From: G016234445 sp964438865
GTDB taxonomy: Bacteria; Chloroflexota; Dehalococcoidia; Tepidiformales; Tepidiformaceae
Direction of reading: 5' to 3'
DNA length: 64,000 nucleotides
Assembly (NCBI GenBank): GCA_964438865.1
Contig: CAYTMI010000006.1
Span: 124,001 to 188,000, forward strand
Both the position numbers and the translations under genes were made by a program. This document shows, piece by piece, positions 32,072-40,962 of the stretch. The notes under the pieces are model-generated. The model had not been told where the DNA came from, made no database searches, and saw only the letters and a program-made list of their open reading frames with translations. How positions within the stretch are numbered: position 1 is the first letter of the stretch; every line of letters starts with the position of its first letter.

Positions 32072-32982
32072 TCCCCGGAGCCTTCTTCCCAGCCTTCATC
32101 CGATGCGAAGGGGAGGCCATCCGGGCCCACCGGGAGCAGCTCCGGTTCCAGGACCGTCATCCGCTGTTCCAGTCGCGAAAGCACCATCGCAGCGACAACA
32201 ATCGCGGCCCCCGCCAGCAGCACGATGATGCTGTTCCGGAGCGGGACGATAACGATGGCGCGGAGGAGGTCGCGGAGGTCGTTGGCGAATGGGTCGCCAC
32301 CCACCATCCCGGCGGCGGCGTAGAGCACCCCCGCGGCGACGAGGGCCACGAACGCCCCGAGGGCGACAGCAACACCCACGTTGCGCATGCGCGCCCAGCC
32401 CTCACCGAGAAGGACAACCCCGCAGGCGGCCGCGGCCAGAAGCACAGTCAGAACAACCGCCACCATCTCGGCCCGGTCGTGGGCGCCGCGGTCGATCCGT
32501 CCGAGCATGAAATCGATCACGCCCTGCGTCGAAAGCAAGCCGACCGACTGCTTGCCGGTCTGGTCGAAGGCCCCGAGGCCCTCTTCGTAGACGGCCGCGG
32601 CGGAACGTTCGAGGACAACCTGACGCAACCGGGCCACCGGAAGGGTGGTTGCCTCCTCCCGTGTGAGGTACACGGCGACGGGGTAGCCCGGGAGGGGAAT
32701 GGCGTCTTCCCCGGAGGCCTCGGCGAGGGATCGGATCGCGTCGATGTTCGCCGCGAAATAGATGTCGACCTCGGTTGTGGTTTCCATCCCGGCGGCGATG
32801 ACGTGCTTCGCCTCGGCCGGGCTTGCGACCTGGCGGGCGCTCACGGCGCCGATTAGCAGCAGCGTCAGGATCGCCACGGCCGCGGTGAGGAGCAGCCTGC
32901 TGCCGCCGGTGGAAGAACGCGCCTCGCTGTAGGCCTCGGAGGGCGGGCGCAGTTCCCGGCGGGGGCGTTCCAGGCGCGTCAC
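32065..32982 (-). CDS. Hypothetical multi-helix membrane protein
   Basis: I do not recognise this 305-residue protein. Helix 1 lies near residues 30-50; a soluble domain of about 130 residues follows (EVDIYFAANIDAIRSLAE, then LTREEATTLPVARLRQVVLERSAAAVYEEG), then three helices between about 165 and 270, and an acidic C-terminus. The GTG at 32982 is chosen because it follows the RDD gene by 7 bases; longer frames overlap that gene. The soluble part between helices 1 and 2 probably faces outside. Confidence 0.7.
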   Translation of the reverse strand: MTRLERPRRELRPPSEAYSEARSSTGGSRLLLTAAVAILTLLLIGAVSARQVASPAEAKHVIAAGMETTTEVDIYFAANIDAIRSLAEASGEDAIPLPGYPVAVYLTREEATTLPVARLRQVVLERSAAAVYEEGLGAFDQTGKQSVGLLSTQGVIDFMLGRIDRGAHDRAEMVAVVLTVLLAAAACGVVLLGEGWARMRNVGVAVALGAFVALVAAGVLYAAAGMVGGDPFANDLRDLLRAIVIVPLRNSIIVLLAGAAIVVAAMVLSRLEQRMTVLEPELLPVGPDGLPFASDEGWEEGSGDY

Positions 32983-32989
32983 GTTCGAA

Positions 32990-33571
32990 TCAACCGACGC
33001 GGACGACGATGGTGCCGGCAAGGCGGTCGTGCAGGCAGCGGCGATGCTTGTCGAACGCGGCCCAGAGAATGCCCAGCGTCGCGAGGAGGAGGGCGACGCC
33101 AATCGCGGCCCCGGCCTGGAGGCTGGATTCGCGGAAGGTGTAGGCGGCGAGCGCCCCCGCGCCGGCGAGGACGACGTAGATCAGGAGGCCGATGACCCGG
33201 GCCACCGAGCCCAGCACGCCGAGCGGCTTCCCATCCGACCGAAGGACCATGATCTGCATCACGGAGTGGCCAACGGTTTGCCCCTTCCAGGCCAGAGCCA
33301 CAAAGAAGTAGAGCAAGACTGCCGGGAAGATCGCGCCCGCGCAGATCCAGAAGGCGTCGATCGCGGTGCCGGAGGGGTCCACTTTCTCGAAGTCGGACGA
33401 GACCAGGATGATCATGGCGCCAGCAGTGATGAAGATCGCCGCGATGATGAACACGACCAGCAGGTCCAGGACCGCAGCCACCAGACGCGATTCGAACGAG
33501 GCGTAGCGGGGCGCATAGGCGGGGCGCCGGCTGGGCTGGGCCTTGTCGGGTGCCGCGGAACGCACGGTCAT
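32990..33571 (-). CDS. RDD-family membrane protein
   Basis: The 193-residue protein shows the RDD pattern: RYASFESRLVAAVLDLLVVF at the first helix (Arg and Asp present), a WKGQTVGHSVMQIMVLRSDG loop, and the closing FDKHRRCLHDRLAGTIVV. RDD proteins have been linked to ion exchange in a few bacteria but mostly lack a role. A TACCCT hexamer lies 9 bases before the ATG. It is followed by the unknown membrane gene, likely one operon. Confidence 0.85.
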   Translation of the reverse strand: MTVRSAAPDKAQPSRRPAYAPRYASFESRLVAAVLDLLVVFIIAAIFITAGAMIILVSSDFEKVDPSGTAIDAFWICAGAIFPAVLLYFFVALAWKGQTVGHSVMQIMVLRSDGKPLGVLGSVARVIGLLIYVVLAGAGALAAYTFRESSLQAGAAIGVALLLATLGILWAAFDKHRRCLHDRLAGTIVVRVG

Positions 33572-33687
33572 GGCTGGTCAAGGGTACTCCGGAGAGGGTA
33601 ATGGTCACGTCGCGCGGGGAAGGCGAGTTGACCCGCCGGGCGCGCTTGTCGGTCGCTTTGGGGTGCGGGGCGTATCCTGACGGCACG

Positions 33688-34947
33688 ATGTGGACCCCTC
33701 GGCCCGTGGTTGCGGGCGCAGTTGCATTCGCGCCGTGGCGCCCGAAATCCTGGTTGCTGGTCGTGACGGCGGCGGGGCTGGCGGGAGCCATCCTCGGCAT
33801 GTCGGCGACAGCGATCCTCGCGCGGGGGCCGCTCGCTGCATACGAATACGCGCTCTGGAAGTGGGAAGCGACCACGCTCACCACGAACGCGTTCTCGCGG
33901 CTGGGGGTCGGGCCAGACCCGGGGGACGAAGACGGCGAGGCCGCAGTCCGCGCTTACTTCGGCCTGACGAGCCAAATCCGGGCGCAACTGGAGGCCGCGA
34001 CGCCGAATACGGCGCTGGTGGACACACTCGCCAGCGAACGGGCAGCCTACGAAAACACTGTCGAGCGCCTGATCGAGCGCTACATCGACGAGGCAATCGC
34101 GACGGCGGGGCTCCAGGAATCCCTGCCGCTCTTTGACGACGTGAAGGTGACCTGGCCGCCAGTAGATTTCGAGATGGCCAGCCCGCCGCGGCTGCTCGTG
34201 CGCTCCTCCAGGCGCTGGATCGGGCGGTCGGGCGACACCCTCTTGAAGAACGACCTCACGCTCGCGGACATCCAGCAAATCGAGGCACGGACGACCGACT
34301 CGGAAACGGTGTCGCTGGTAATCTCGATCGGCGGGCTGGCAGCCTACCCGGCGATCGTCCGTGACGACCGGTCGTACGACTCGCTGCTGGACACAGCCTC
34401 GCACGAATGGGTGCATCACTATCTCGCCTTCTACCCGCTCGGGCGGCAATGGGGCAAAGGCGGCGACGCCGAAACCCTCAACGAAACGACCGCGGACCTG
34501 GCCGGCCGCGAAATCGCGAACCTGATCCGTCGCCGCCATCCCGTCCAGCTGCCAGCCGACGCCGATGGGCGGGCGCCCGCAGCCCCAGCACCAACCGTCG
34601 ACTTCAACGAGGAGATGCGAAAGCTCCGGCTGGAAGTTGACGCGCTCCTGGCGCCGGGAAAGGTGGCGGAAGCCGAGGCCACGATGGAGGAGCGGCGGCT
34701 ATTCCTGGCGGACCATGGGATCACCATCCGCAAGCTCAACCAGGCGTACTTCGCGTTCTACGGCACCTACGCGGCCGGGCCCGCTTCATCCAACCCCATC
34801 GGCCCGAAGATCGACCGCGTCTGGGAACTGACCGGGGACGTCGGCGTCTTCCTGCGGGCGATGCGGGGGGTGGAGACAGCGCCGGAACTCGACAGGTTGC
34901 TTGCCGGCCTCGAATCCGCCGCGGGGGCGGGCGATACCACACGGTAG
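33688..34947 (+). CDS. Membrane-anchored HExxH metallopeptidase-like protein
   Basis: The 419-residue protein has one N-terminal helix (about 24-46) and a large soluble domain. It carries HEWVHH (His239, Glu240, His243), a zinc-peptidase motif, and 23 residues later NETTAD (Glu266), the right kind of spacing for a gluzincin third ligand. Between residues 320 and 365 there is a helical EAEATMEERRLFL region. I cannot place it in a named peptidase family. A TATCCT hexamer lies 9 bases before the ATG. It would act outside the cytoplasm. Proteolytic activity is inference from the motif. Confidence 0.7.
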   Translation: MWTPRPVVAGAVAFAPWRPKSWLLVVTAAGLAGAILGMSATAILARGPLAAYEYALWKWEATTLTTNAFSRLGVGPDPGDEDGEAAVRAYFGLTSQIRAQLEAATPNTALVDTLASERAAYENTVERLIERYIDEAIATAGLQESLPLFDDVKVTWPPVDFEMASPPRLLVRSSRRWIGRSGDTLLKNDLTLADIQQIEARTTDSETVSLVISIGGLAAYPAIVRDDRSYDSLLDTASHEWVHHYLAFYPLGRQWGKGGDAETLNETTADLAGREIANLIRRRHPVQLPADADGRAPAAPAPTVDFNEEMRKLRLEVDALLAPGKVAEAEATMEERRLFLADHGITIRKLNQAYFAFYGTYAAGPASSNPIGPKIDRVWELTGDVGVFLRAMRGVETAPELDRLLAGLESAAGAGDTTR

Positions 34948-34985
34948 GATGTTGGCAGTCTGAGCAACGCCCCCGAAACGCGAAC

Positions 34986-35008
34986 GGCCCGGGCGGATTG
35001 TCCGGGCC
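34986..35008 (+). terminator. Terminator after the metallopeptidase-like gene
   Basis: Stem GGCCCGG/CCGGGCC with a 9-base loop, followed by TTCTTGTGT on the plus strand. Confidence 0.6.
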
Positions 35009-35042
35009 TTCTTGTGTGGCGATGGGCGCCTCAGCGGGAGGC

Positions 35043-35116
35043 TGGCTGGGGACGGAGGAGTCGAACCCCCACATACACATCCAGAGTGTGCTGTCCTACC
35101 ATTAGACGAGTCCCCA
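35043..35116 (-). tRNA. tRNA-Gln (anticodon CTG)
   Basis: Read on the minus strand: acceptor TGGGGAC pairs with GTCCCCA, a D-arm with AATGGTAGGA, anticodon stem GCACA/TGTGT with loop CTCTGGA (anticodon CTG), T-arm GGGGGTTCGACTCCTCC, discriminator G, and an encoded CCA. All stems pair. It lies just upstream of gltX on the same strand. Confidence 0.93.
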
Positions 35117-35147
35117 GCGTGACTTCAATCTATCACGCGCGGCCGGG

Positions 35148-36650
35148 TCACTCCAACAGGGGCGAACCCTGGTGGTGGTGTTCGAGCGCCGCCCGTGCCC
35201 TCCGCAGCCGCACGAGCGTGCGTTCGCGGCCCAGCAGCGCAAGCGAATCGAAGAGCGGGATGCCCTGGGCGCGCCCCATCTCGGCCACGTAAAGCACCGG
35301 CACGAACTTGCGAAGCTTCATCCCCAGCGGTGCTTCCATGCTCCGAATCCCGGCCTCCACGCTGTCGCGGCCCCAGGCGGCAGCGTCCACGCCGTCAAGT
35401 GCGAGAAGGGCCGCATCGACCACCCGAAGCGCCTCGTCCACGCCGGCAGTCCGCTCGGCGAGCAGCGCCGGATCGTACTCGGGGGCCTCGTAGCCGAAAA
35501 GGAACTCCACCATCGGCACGATCTCGTCGAGCCGCGCGACCCGCTCACGGAGCAGGGGCGCGACCGCCGCCACGAGCGCTTCGTCGATCGGCCGCGGGAT
35601 CGACGCCGGAAGTTGCCGTTTGCACCAGTCGGCGATGGTGTCCCGCCAGCGGTCTTCGCCCATGTCGCGGATGTAGTGCCCGTTGAGGTAGTTCAGCCGG
35701 TCGATGTCGAACATGGCGGGGTTCGGGACCACGCGGTCGAGGCTGAAGTACAGCCGCAGGTCCGTGATCGAGACCAGGCTCGTATGGTCGTCCAGGGACC
35801 AGCCGAGAAAGGCGAGGAAGTTGATCATCGCCTCCGGCAGATACCCGTTGCGTTGGTAGTCGAGCACCGCCGTATCCCCGGATCGTTTGCTCAGCTTCTT
35901 GTGGTCCGGCCCGAGGATGAGCGGCAGGTGGACCCAGAGGGGCGGTTCCCAGCCCAGCGCCTCGTAAAGCTGGATGTGCTTGGGCGCGCTCGAAATCCAT
36001 TCGTCGCCGCGGATGGCGTGCGTGATCTCCATCTCGGTGTCGTCCACGACCAGGCCGAGGTGATAGGTCGGGTAGCCGTCGGACTTCAGTGCGACGAAGT
36101 CATCCTGGAGCGCGTTTTCGAATACGACCCGCCCCCGGACGGCGTCGTCGAGCACCGTTTCGCCCTCGCGGCGCATCTTGAAGCGGACCACGAAGCGCTC
36201 GTTCCTGGCTCTCCGCTCTGATTCGGTCGCGGAGATGTCGCGGCAGAGCCCGTCGTAGCCCGGGGGGCGCTTCGCGGCGGCCTGGGCGGCTCGCATCTGG
36301 TCCAGCCGTTCGGCCGTGCAGAAACAGCGATAAGCGCGCCCGGCTTCGATCAGCCCCCGCGCGGTCTTCTGGTAGAGCGGCAGCCGCTGGGACTGGAAGT
36401 AGGGAGCGTGCGGGCCGCCAACGTCGGGGCCTTCGTCCCAGTCGATGCCCAGCCATCGCAGACTGTCCATGATCGCCTGCACCGACGTCTCCACCAGGCG
36501 GTTGCGGTCGGTGTCTTCGATGCGCAGGAGAAACTGGCCGCCGTTGGCACGGGCGAAAGCCCAGCTGAAGAGCGCCGAGCGGATGTTGCCGATGTGGGGG
36601 TCGCCGGTGGGACTGGGCGCATAGCGAGTCCGGATGGGGGCCAACGTCAC
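35148..36650 (-). CDS. gltX: Glutamyl-tRNA synthetase
   Basis: The 500-residue class I synthetase has RYAPSPTGDPHIGNIRSALF (HIGH motif), RIEDTDRNR, and KLSKRSGDTAV (KMSKS-like). Length and C-terminal helical domain fit a bacterial GluRS. Because GatB is present and tRNA-Gln is the adjacent gene, this enzyme may be non-discriminating and charge tRNA-Gln with Glu, for GatCAB to amidate; sequence alone does not prove it. Its ATG overlaps the upstream pseudouridine-synthase stop (ATGA). Confidence 0.95.
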   Translation of the reverse strand: MTLAPIRTRYAPSPTGDPHIGNIRSALFSWAFARANGGQFLLRIEDTDRNRLVETSVQAIMDSLRWLGIDWDEGPDVGGPHAPYFQSQRLPLYQKTARGLIEAGRAYRCFCTAERLDQMRAAQAAAKRPPGYDGLCRDISATESERRARNERFVVRFKMRREGETVLDDAVRGRVVFENALQDDFVALKSDGYPTYHLGLVVDDTEMEITHAIRGDEWISSAPKHIQLYEALGWEPPLWVHLPLILGPDHKKLSKRSGDTAVLDYQRNGYLPEAMINFLAFLGWSLDDHTSLVSITDLRLYFSLDRVVPNPAMFDIDRLNYLNGHYIRDMGEDRWRDTIADWCKRQLPASIPRPIDEALVAAVAPLLRERVARLDEIVPMVEFLFGYEAPEYDPALLAERTAGVDEALRVVDAALLALDGVDAAAWGRDSVEAGIRSMEAPLGMKLRKFVPVLYVAEMGRAQGIPLFDSLALLGRERTLVRLRRARAALEHHHQGSPLLE

Positions 36651-37627
36651 GCTTCCCGGTTGTCGAACTCCGGTTCCAGCCTGGCAGGCGTGGTGACCGT
36701 GAAGGAAAAGGCTACGTCTTCGAAGCCAAGCGCGCGAACCTCGCCGACCATGTCCGGCGGGAGGGGGGCCGTCACCGTCAGCAGTCCGCCGGCCGGGTGG
36801 GGGATGCTGATCTGCCAGGCGTGGAGCATCTGGCGGCCTGGGCCCGCTGTGCCGTACACGCGATCGTACCGGACGGGTGCGTGCACGGCGGCGAGGTGGA
36901 CGCGGATCTGGTGGGTGCGGCCGGTCAGCGGGTGAGCGGCGACCAGTGCCGCCTCCCGGGAGGCGGCACGGACCTCGTATTCGGTCCGGGCATCGCGGCC
37001 GTTCTTGCCGATGGCCATCCGCGTGCGGTCCCCGGGATGCCGGGTGATCGCGGCTTCGATTGCGGCCTTTTCGCGGGCAGGCACGCCTTCGGTGATGGCG
37101 ACGTAGGTCTTCTTCACTTCGCGGGACTCGAAGGCGCGGCTCAGTGCGGCCTGAGCGGCGGGCGTCTTCGCCAGCAGGAGGACGCCGCTCGTGTCCTTGT
37201 CCAGCCGGTGGACAATGCCAGGCCGCTCGGCTTCGAACAGCGCGGCGGCCGAGGGGTAGTGCTCGACGAACCAGGCAGCGACCGTGGGGCCGGTGTCGCC
37301 GGGCGCGCCGTGAACGGAAACCCCGGGCGGCTTGCTGATCGCCAGGAGGTGGTCGTCTTCAAAGAGGATCTCGAAATGGAGGCCGGTTTCCGTGGCGGCC
37401 TTCGGAATCTCGGGAATGGTGAGGACGACCTGGTCGCCGGGCTGCACCTGCCCGGACTTACGCACGGGGCCGTCGTTGACGGTCGCGTTGCCGGTGGCGA
37501 TGAGGCGTTGCAGCCGGGCGCGGCTGAGGTCGGGATAGGAAGCGGCAAGGACCGCGTCGATGCGGCCCCGGGTCTCTACGACGAGTTGGCGGATGTCGCC
37601 TCGCGCGTCTCGAAGGTGATTGTCCAT
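36647..37627 (-). CDS. RluA/RluD-family pseudouridine synthase
   Basis: The 326-residue protein has an N-terminal S4 RNA-binding domain (GRIDAVLAASYPDLSRARLQ) and a catalytic domain with the RluA-family motif HRLDKDTSGVLLLAKT, where Asp is the nucleophile, plus HPLTGRTHQIRVHLA. It probably modifies 23S rRNA like RluD, but the exact target cannot be read. The gene overlaps lspA by 52 bases and gltX by 4, the classic lspA-rluD arrangement. Confidence 0.92.
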   Translation of the reverse strand: MDNHLRDARGDIRQLVVETRGRIDAVLAASYPDLSRARLQRLIATGNATVNDGPVRKSGQVQPGDQVVLTIPEIPKAATETGLHFEILFEDDHLLAISKPPGVSVHGAPGDTGPTVAAWFVEHYPSAAALFEAERPGIVHRLDKDTSGVLLLAKTPAAQAALSRAFESREVKKTYVAITEGVPAREKAAIEAAITRHPGDRTRMAIGKNGRDARTEYEVRAASREAALVAAHPLTGRTHQIRVHLAAVHAPVRYDRVYGTAGPGRQMLHAWQISIPHPAGGLLTVTAPLPPDMVGEVRALGFEDVAFSFTVTTPARLEPEFDNREA

Positions 37628-38100
37628 ACAAGCAGTATTACACCGATTGTGATAGCGGAGTCGGCAAGGTTGAATGCCGGCCAGTGCGGGAACTTCACGA
37701 AGTCCACGACTTCTCCGTTCGTGACGCGGTCGATGAGGTTGCCGACGGCCCCGCCGAGCATCATCGCGAGCCCCAGGCGGAGGACAGGGTGGGCGAAGCC
37801 GGGGTTGAAGAGGAACACCAGGATCGCTGCCATCCCGAAGACGGAAGTCACGGCGAGGAGCGGTCCCGAGTCCTGGAGGATGCCAAACGCGGCGCCGCTG
37901 TTGGTGACGTGGACGAAGTGGACAGGCCAGCCGTCGGGCCAGACCTCCCCCCGGGCCAGGCGGCCGCTGACGAACCACTTGGTCAGCTGATCGAGGCCGA
38001 CCACCAGCGCGGCGACTGCCAAGAACCAGGCATCGCGAGGGCGGGCTGCCAGCTTCGGCCGGGCGAAACCAGGGGCGCGGCGTGCCGTGGCGTCTTCCAT
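37576..38100 (-). CDS. lspA: Lipoprotein signal peptidase
   Basis: LspA cleaves signal peptides of prolipoproteins. The 174-residue protein has four helices and the family signatures LDQLTKW, TNSGAAFGIL, GNLIDRVTNGEVVDF and FNLADSAI, which carry the two catalytic aspartates. The ATG at 38100 lies 6 bases after a TAAGAT box. The N-terminal 20 residues before the first helix are unusually long and basic. Confidence 0.95.
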   Translation of the reverse strand: MEDATARRAPGFARPKLAARPRDAWFLAVAALVVGLDQLTKWFVSGRLARGEVWPDGWPVHFVHVTNSGAAFGILQDSGPLLAVTSVFGMAAILVFLFNPGFAHPVLRLGLAMMLGGAVGNLIDRVTNGEVVDFVKFPHWPAFNLADSAITIGVILLVWTITFETREATSANSS

Positions 38101-38106
38101 CCCACC

Positions 38107-38112
38107 ATCTTA
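38107..38112 (-). promoter_or_regulatory. Leaderless-type -10 box of lspA
   Basis: TAAGAT on the minus strand, six bases before ATG. A GGTGGG lies between box and start but is too close to the start to be a usual ribosome-binding site. Confidence 0.5.
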
Positions 38113-38231
38113 CGGAATCGGCGCGTCCCGGGCGCTGGGGGACACGTTAAGCGGGCTTTCTTGGCACGCTGAAACGCGAACGGCTACGCTGATACTTCAC
38201 AGGCATGAGACTTCCCAGGAGACCCGCACCG

Positions 38232-38825
38232 ATGATCAGCCCCGGTACGAAGGAGATGCGTCCCGACGGCAAGCTGCGCCTGCCTCCCGGCCAGCACCTC
38301 ACCACCGGCTGGCCCGTGCTCCACTATGGCAGCATCCCCCGCATCGACCTCGCGACCTGGAAGCTCCACGTCTGGGGCCTTGTTGAAGAAGAGAAGACCT
38401 TCAACTGGGAAGAGTTCAGCGCTCTCGGCCAGGCGAAGGACGTGAGCGACATCCACTGTGTCACCACCTGGAGCAAGTACGACAACCAGTGGGAAGGTAT
38501 CCCGTTCTCCGCGTTCCTGGACGCAATCAAGCTGAAGCCGGAAGCGAAGTACGCGATGCTCCACAGCTACGGCGGCTACACCACGAACGTCCCGCTGGCG
38601 GACCTGAGGCGCGAAGGTGTGCTCTTCGCCCACACGCACAACGGCGAACCCCTCACGAAAGAACACGGCTGGCCGCTGCGCCTGGTCATCCCCCACCTCT
38701 ACTTCTGGAAGAGCGCCAAGTGGGTGGGCGGCATCCAGTTCCTGGAAAGCGACCGCCCCGGCTTCTGGGAGACGTACGGCTACCACATCTACGGGGACCC
38801 CTGGCGGGAAGAGCGCTACAGCTAA
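38232..38825 (+). CDS. Molybdopterin-dependent oxidoreductase (sulfite-oxidase/MsrP fold)
   Basis: The 197-residue protein is a single sulfite-oxidase-fold molybdopterin domain: WKLHVWGLVEE, VSDIHCVTTWS with the Mo-ligand cysteine, LHSYGGYTTNVPL, and GWPLRLVIPHLYFWKSAKWV. There is no Tat signal or dimerisation domain, so it is a short cytoplasmic form of unknown substrate. The ATG at 38232 has CAGGAGA upstream; an ATG at 38205 is possible. It is unclear whether the ModE-like regulator at 55.6 kb controls it. Confidence 0.88.
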   Translation: MISPGTKEMRPDGKLRLPPGQHLTTGWPVLHYGSIPRIDLATWKLHVWGLVEEEKTFNWEEFSALGQAKDVSDIHCVTTWSKYDNQWEGIPFSAFLDAIKLKPEAKYAMLHSYGGYTTNVPLADLRREGVLFAHTHNGEPLTKEHGWPLRLVIPHLYFWKSAKWVGGIQFLESDRPGFWETYGYHIYGDPWREERYS

Positions 38826-38871
38826 GGCAGGGTGTAGCCTGAATGGCTCCAAGCTGAACGAGGAGCCTCCC

Positions 38872-39261
38872 ATGTCCAAACACGTCATTCGCCCGGCCGG
38901 CATTGTCAACTCGCCGGCCTATTCGCACGCGGTCAAGAAGACCGGCACGCCCGTGTTCATCTCGGGCCAGGTCGCGCTCGATGCCAACGGCGATCTCATC
39001 GGCGAAGGCGATGCCGCCGGGCAGACGGACCAGGTGTTCCGCAACCTCCAGACGGTCGTTGAAGCCTGCGGCGGTTCCCTGGCGGACGTCGTGAAGCTGA
39101 CCGTGTTCACCACGGACCTGGCTCACCGCCCGGCTATCGGCGCAGCGCGGGGCCGCTACTTCACGGCTGGCGAGATGCCCGGGAGCACGTTCGTGGTGGT
39201 CTCGTCGCTGGCCGATCCGCGGTTCCTGGTCGAAGTCGAAGCTGTGGCGATGATCGACTGA
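38872..39261 (+). CDS. RidA-family protein
   Basis: The 129-residue protein has the RidA/YjgF fold segments: VFISGQVALDANGDLIGEGD, QTDQVFRNLQTVVEACGGSL, and VVKLTVFTTDL. RidA hydrolyses reactive enamines/imines. The position of the usual catalytic Arg (near residue 105 in RidA) is not obvious here (PGSTFVVVSSL), so this may be one of the non-deaminase Rid subgroups. GAGGAG precedes the ATG. Confidence 0.88.
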   Translation: MSKHVIRPAGIVNSPAYSHAVKKTGTPVFISGQVALDANGDLIGEGDAAGQTDQVFRNLQTVVEACGGSLADVVKLTVFTTDLAHRPAIGAARGRYFTAGEMPGSTFVVVSSLADPRFLVEVEAVAMID

Positions 39262-39270
39262 GCCCCGCGG

Positions 39271-40962
39271 CTACGGCGCGGTGACTTTCGCCCCCGCGAG
39301 GAGTTCGCGCGCGGCTTCCCGCGTTGCGCCAGTCACGCCCCCGAGCATGGAGGCGAGTTCGTCCACGCGCGCGTCGCCCGCGACGGCAGTCACCTCCGAC
39401 CAGGTGCGCCCGCCATCGCTCTGTTTCGCCACGATGTAGTGATGGGCGCCGTACGCTGCCACCTGCGGCAGGTGAGTCACACAGAGCACCTGGTGGCGGG
39501 CCGCGAGACGTCCCAGCGCCTCACCCACGAGCGACCCGGCCCTGCCGCCGACTCCTTCGTCGACCTCGTCGAGGACAACGACCCTCGGGCCGGAGGCGGC
39601 GCCGAGCACGGCCGTGAGCGCGAGGAGGAACCGGGAAGTCTCGCCACCACTCGCGACGGACGCCAGCGGCCTTGGCGCTTCCCCGGCGTTGAACGACGCC
39701 AGGAACTCGACGCGGTCGACGCCGGTCTCTGTGAACGCACGCGGCAGTGCCTCCGCGGTCACACCCTGCGCCGCCTCTGCCGAGACAAGTTCGTAATCAG
39801 GGGCGGGCACCGGGGGCCCGGCGGGGTCGTCCTCGCAAGCGAACCCCACAGCCAGCGCCGCCGCGCCCATCCCCAGGTGCCGGAGTTCGTCGTCAAGCCG
39901 GGCAACAAGCGCGGACGCGGCCCCCCTGCGGCCGTGGGAGAGCGTCGCTGCCTCCGCGGCCAACCGGTCCAGCAGCGCCGACTCCCGGGCGCGAAGGTCC
40001 TCGGCCGACGCCTCCACCCGTTCCAGGGATGCCAACCGTGCCTCCGCTTCCCTCCCGTAGGCGATGATCTCGGCCACCGTGTCGCCATACTTGCGCCGCA
40101 GGCGGGCGATCAGGTCGAGGCGCTCGTCGACGGCCGCGAGCCGCGCAGGATCGTCTTCGACCGCGTCCCGGTAGCGCCGCAACGCCCGCCCCAGGTCCCC
40201 GGCCGCGGTTTCGAAGAGCACGCCCTGGTCGGCGACCTCCGCCGCGGAGGGGTCACGGCCGGTCAGATCGTTGACCGCCCGGATGACCTCGGCCACGTCC
40301 GGGGAGTCGAGCGCGGTCAGCGCCGCGGCGGCGTCTTCGATGAGGCGGGATGCGTTCGCCAGGCGAGCGTGGTCGACCCGAAGGGCATCGTCTTCGCCCG
40401 GAGTGAGGCCGGCCGCCGCGATCTCTTCGGATTCGAAGCGGAGTTGGCCCACGAGTCGCTCCCGCTCGCGCACATCGGTCGCCAGGGAGACGAGGTCCCG
40501 CCGGACTTCGCGAAGAGCGCGCACAGTCGCCGCGACTGATGTCCGCGACTGCTGCAGCCCGGCGAAGGCATCCAGGGCCGCGAGCTGTACCGCGGGCCGC
40601 AGGATAGCCATCTGGTCCGACTGCCCGTGAATGTCGACCAGGCGGGAACCGAGTTCCTGCAGGGTTTCGAGAGTCGCAGGCTCCCCGTCGATCTTCGCCG
40701 ATGAGCGTCCCGAGGCCCCCACGGAGCGCTCCAGCGTCATCTGCCGGCCATCGACGAAGAGCAGCGCTTCGACCGTGGCCCGCTCTGTCCCGGCAGCGAT
40801 CACCTCACGCCCCCGGCGCGAGCCGAAAACGAAAGCGAGGGCATCGACGATCAGCGACTTCCCCGCGCCGGTCTCGCCGGTGAAGACGTTGAGCCCCGCG
40901 CCGGGCGTGACGACCACGGAGCGGGCGACGGCGAAGTTCGTGATCGTCAGGCGCTCAAGCAC
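39271..40962 (-). CDS. recN: DNA repair protein RecN
   Basis: RecN is an SMC-like ATPase acting in double-strand-break repair. From the GTG at 40962 it has 563 residues: LTITNFAVARSVVV, Walker A FTGETGAGKSLIVDAL, VDIHGQSDQMAIL, long coiled coil (about 150-360), signature LASVASGGETSRFLLAL, Walker B RVVVLDEVDEGVGGRAG, and CVTHLPQVAAY. It overlaps nadK by 8 bases, the common nadK-recN order. Confidence 0.95.
   Translation of the reverse strand: MLERLTITNFAVARSVVVTPGAGLNVFTGETGAGKSLIVDALAFVFGSRRGREVIAAGTERATVEALLFVDGRQMTLERSVGASGRSSAKIDGEPATLETLQELGSRLVDIHGQSDQMAILRPAVQLAALDAFAGLQQSRTSVAATVRALREVRRDLVSLATDVRERERLVGQLRFESEEIAAAGLTPGEDDALRVDHARLANASRLIEDAAAALTALDSPDVAEVIRAVNDLTGRDPSAAEVADQGVLFETAAGDLGRALRRYRDAVEDDPARLAAVDERLDLIARLRRKYGDTVAEIIAYGREAEARLASLERVEASAEDLRARESALLDRLAAEAATLSHGRRGAASALVARLDDELRHLGMGAAALAVGFACEDDPAGPPVPAPDYELVSAEAAQGVTAEALPRAFTETGVDRVEFLASFNAGEAPRPLASVASGGETSRFLLALTAVLGAASGPRVVVLDEVDEGVGGRAGSLVGEALGRLAARHQVLCVTHLPQVAAYGAHHYIVAKQSDGGRTWSEVTAVAGDARVDELASMLGGVTGATREAARELLAGAKVTAP

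Noticed and set aside
35043..35116. A second tRNA or a tRNA-borne integration site here
   Set aside because: No repeat of the tRNA 3' end is found in the flanking sequence and no integrase is present.
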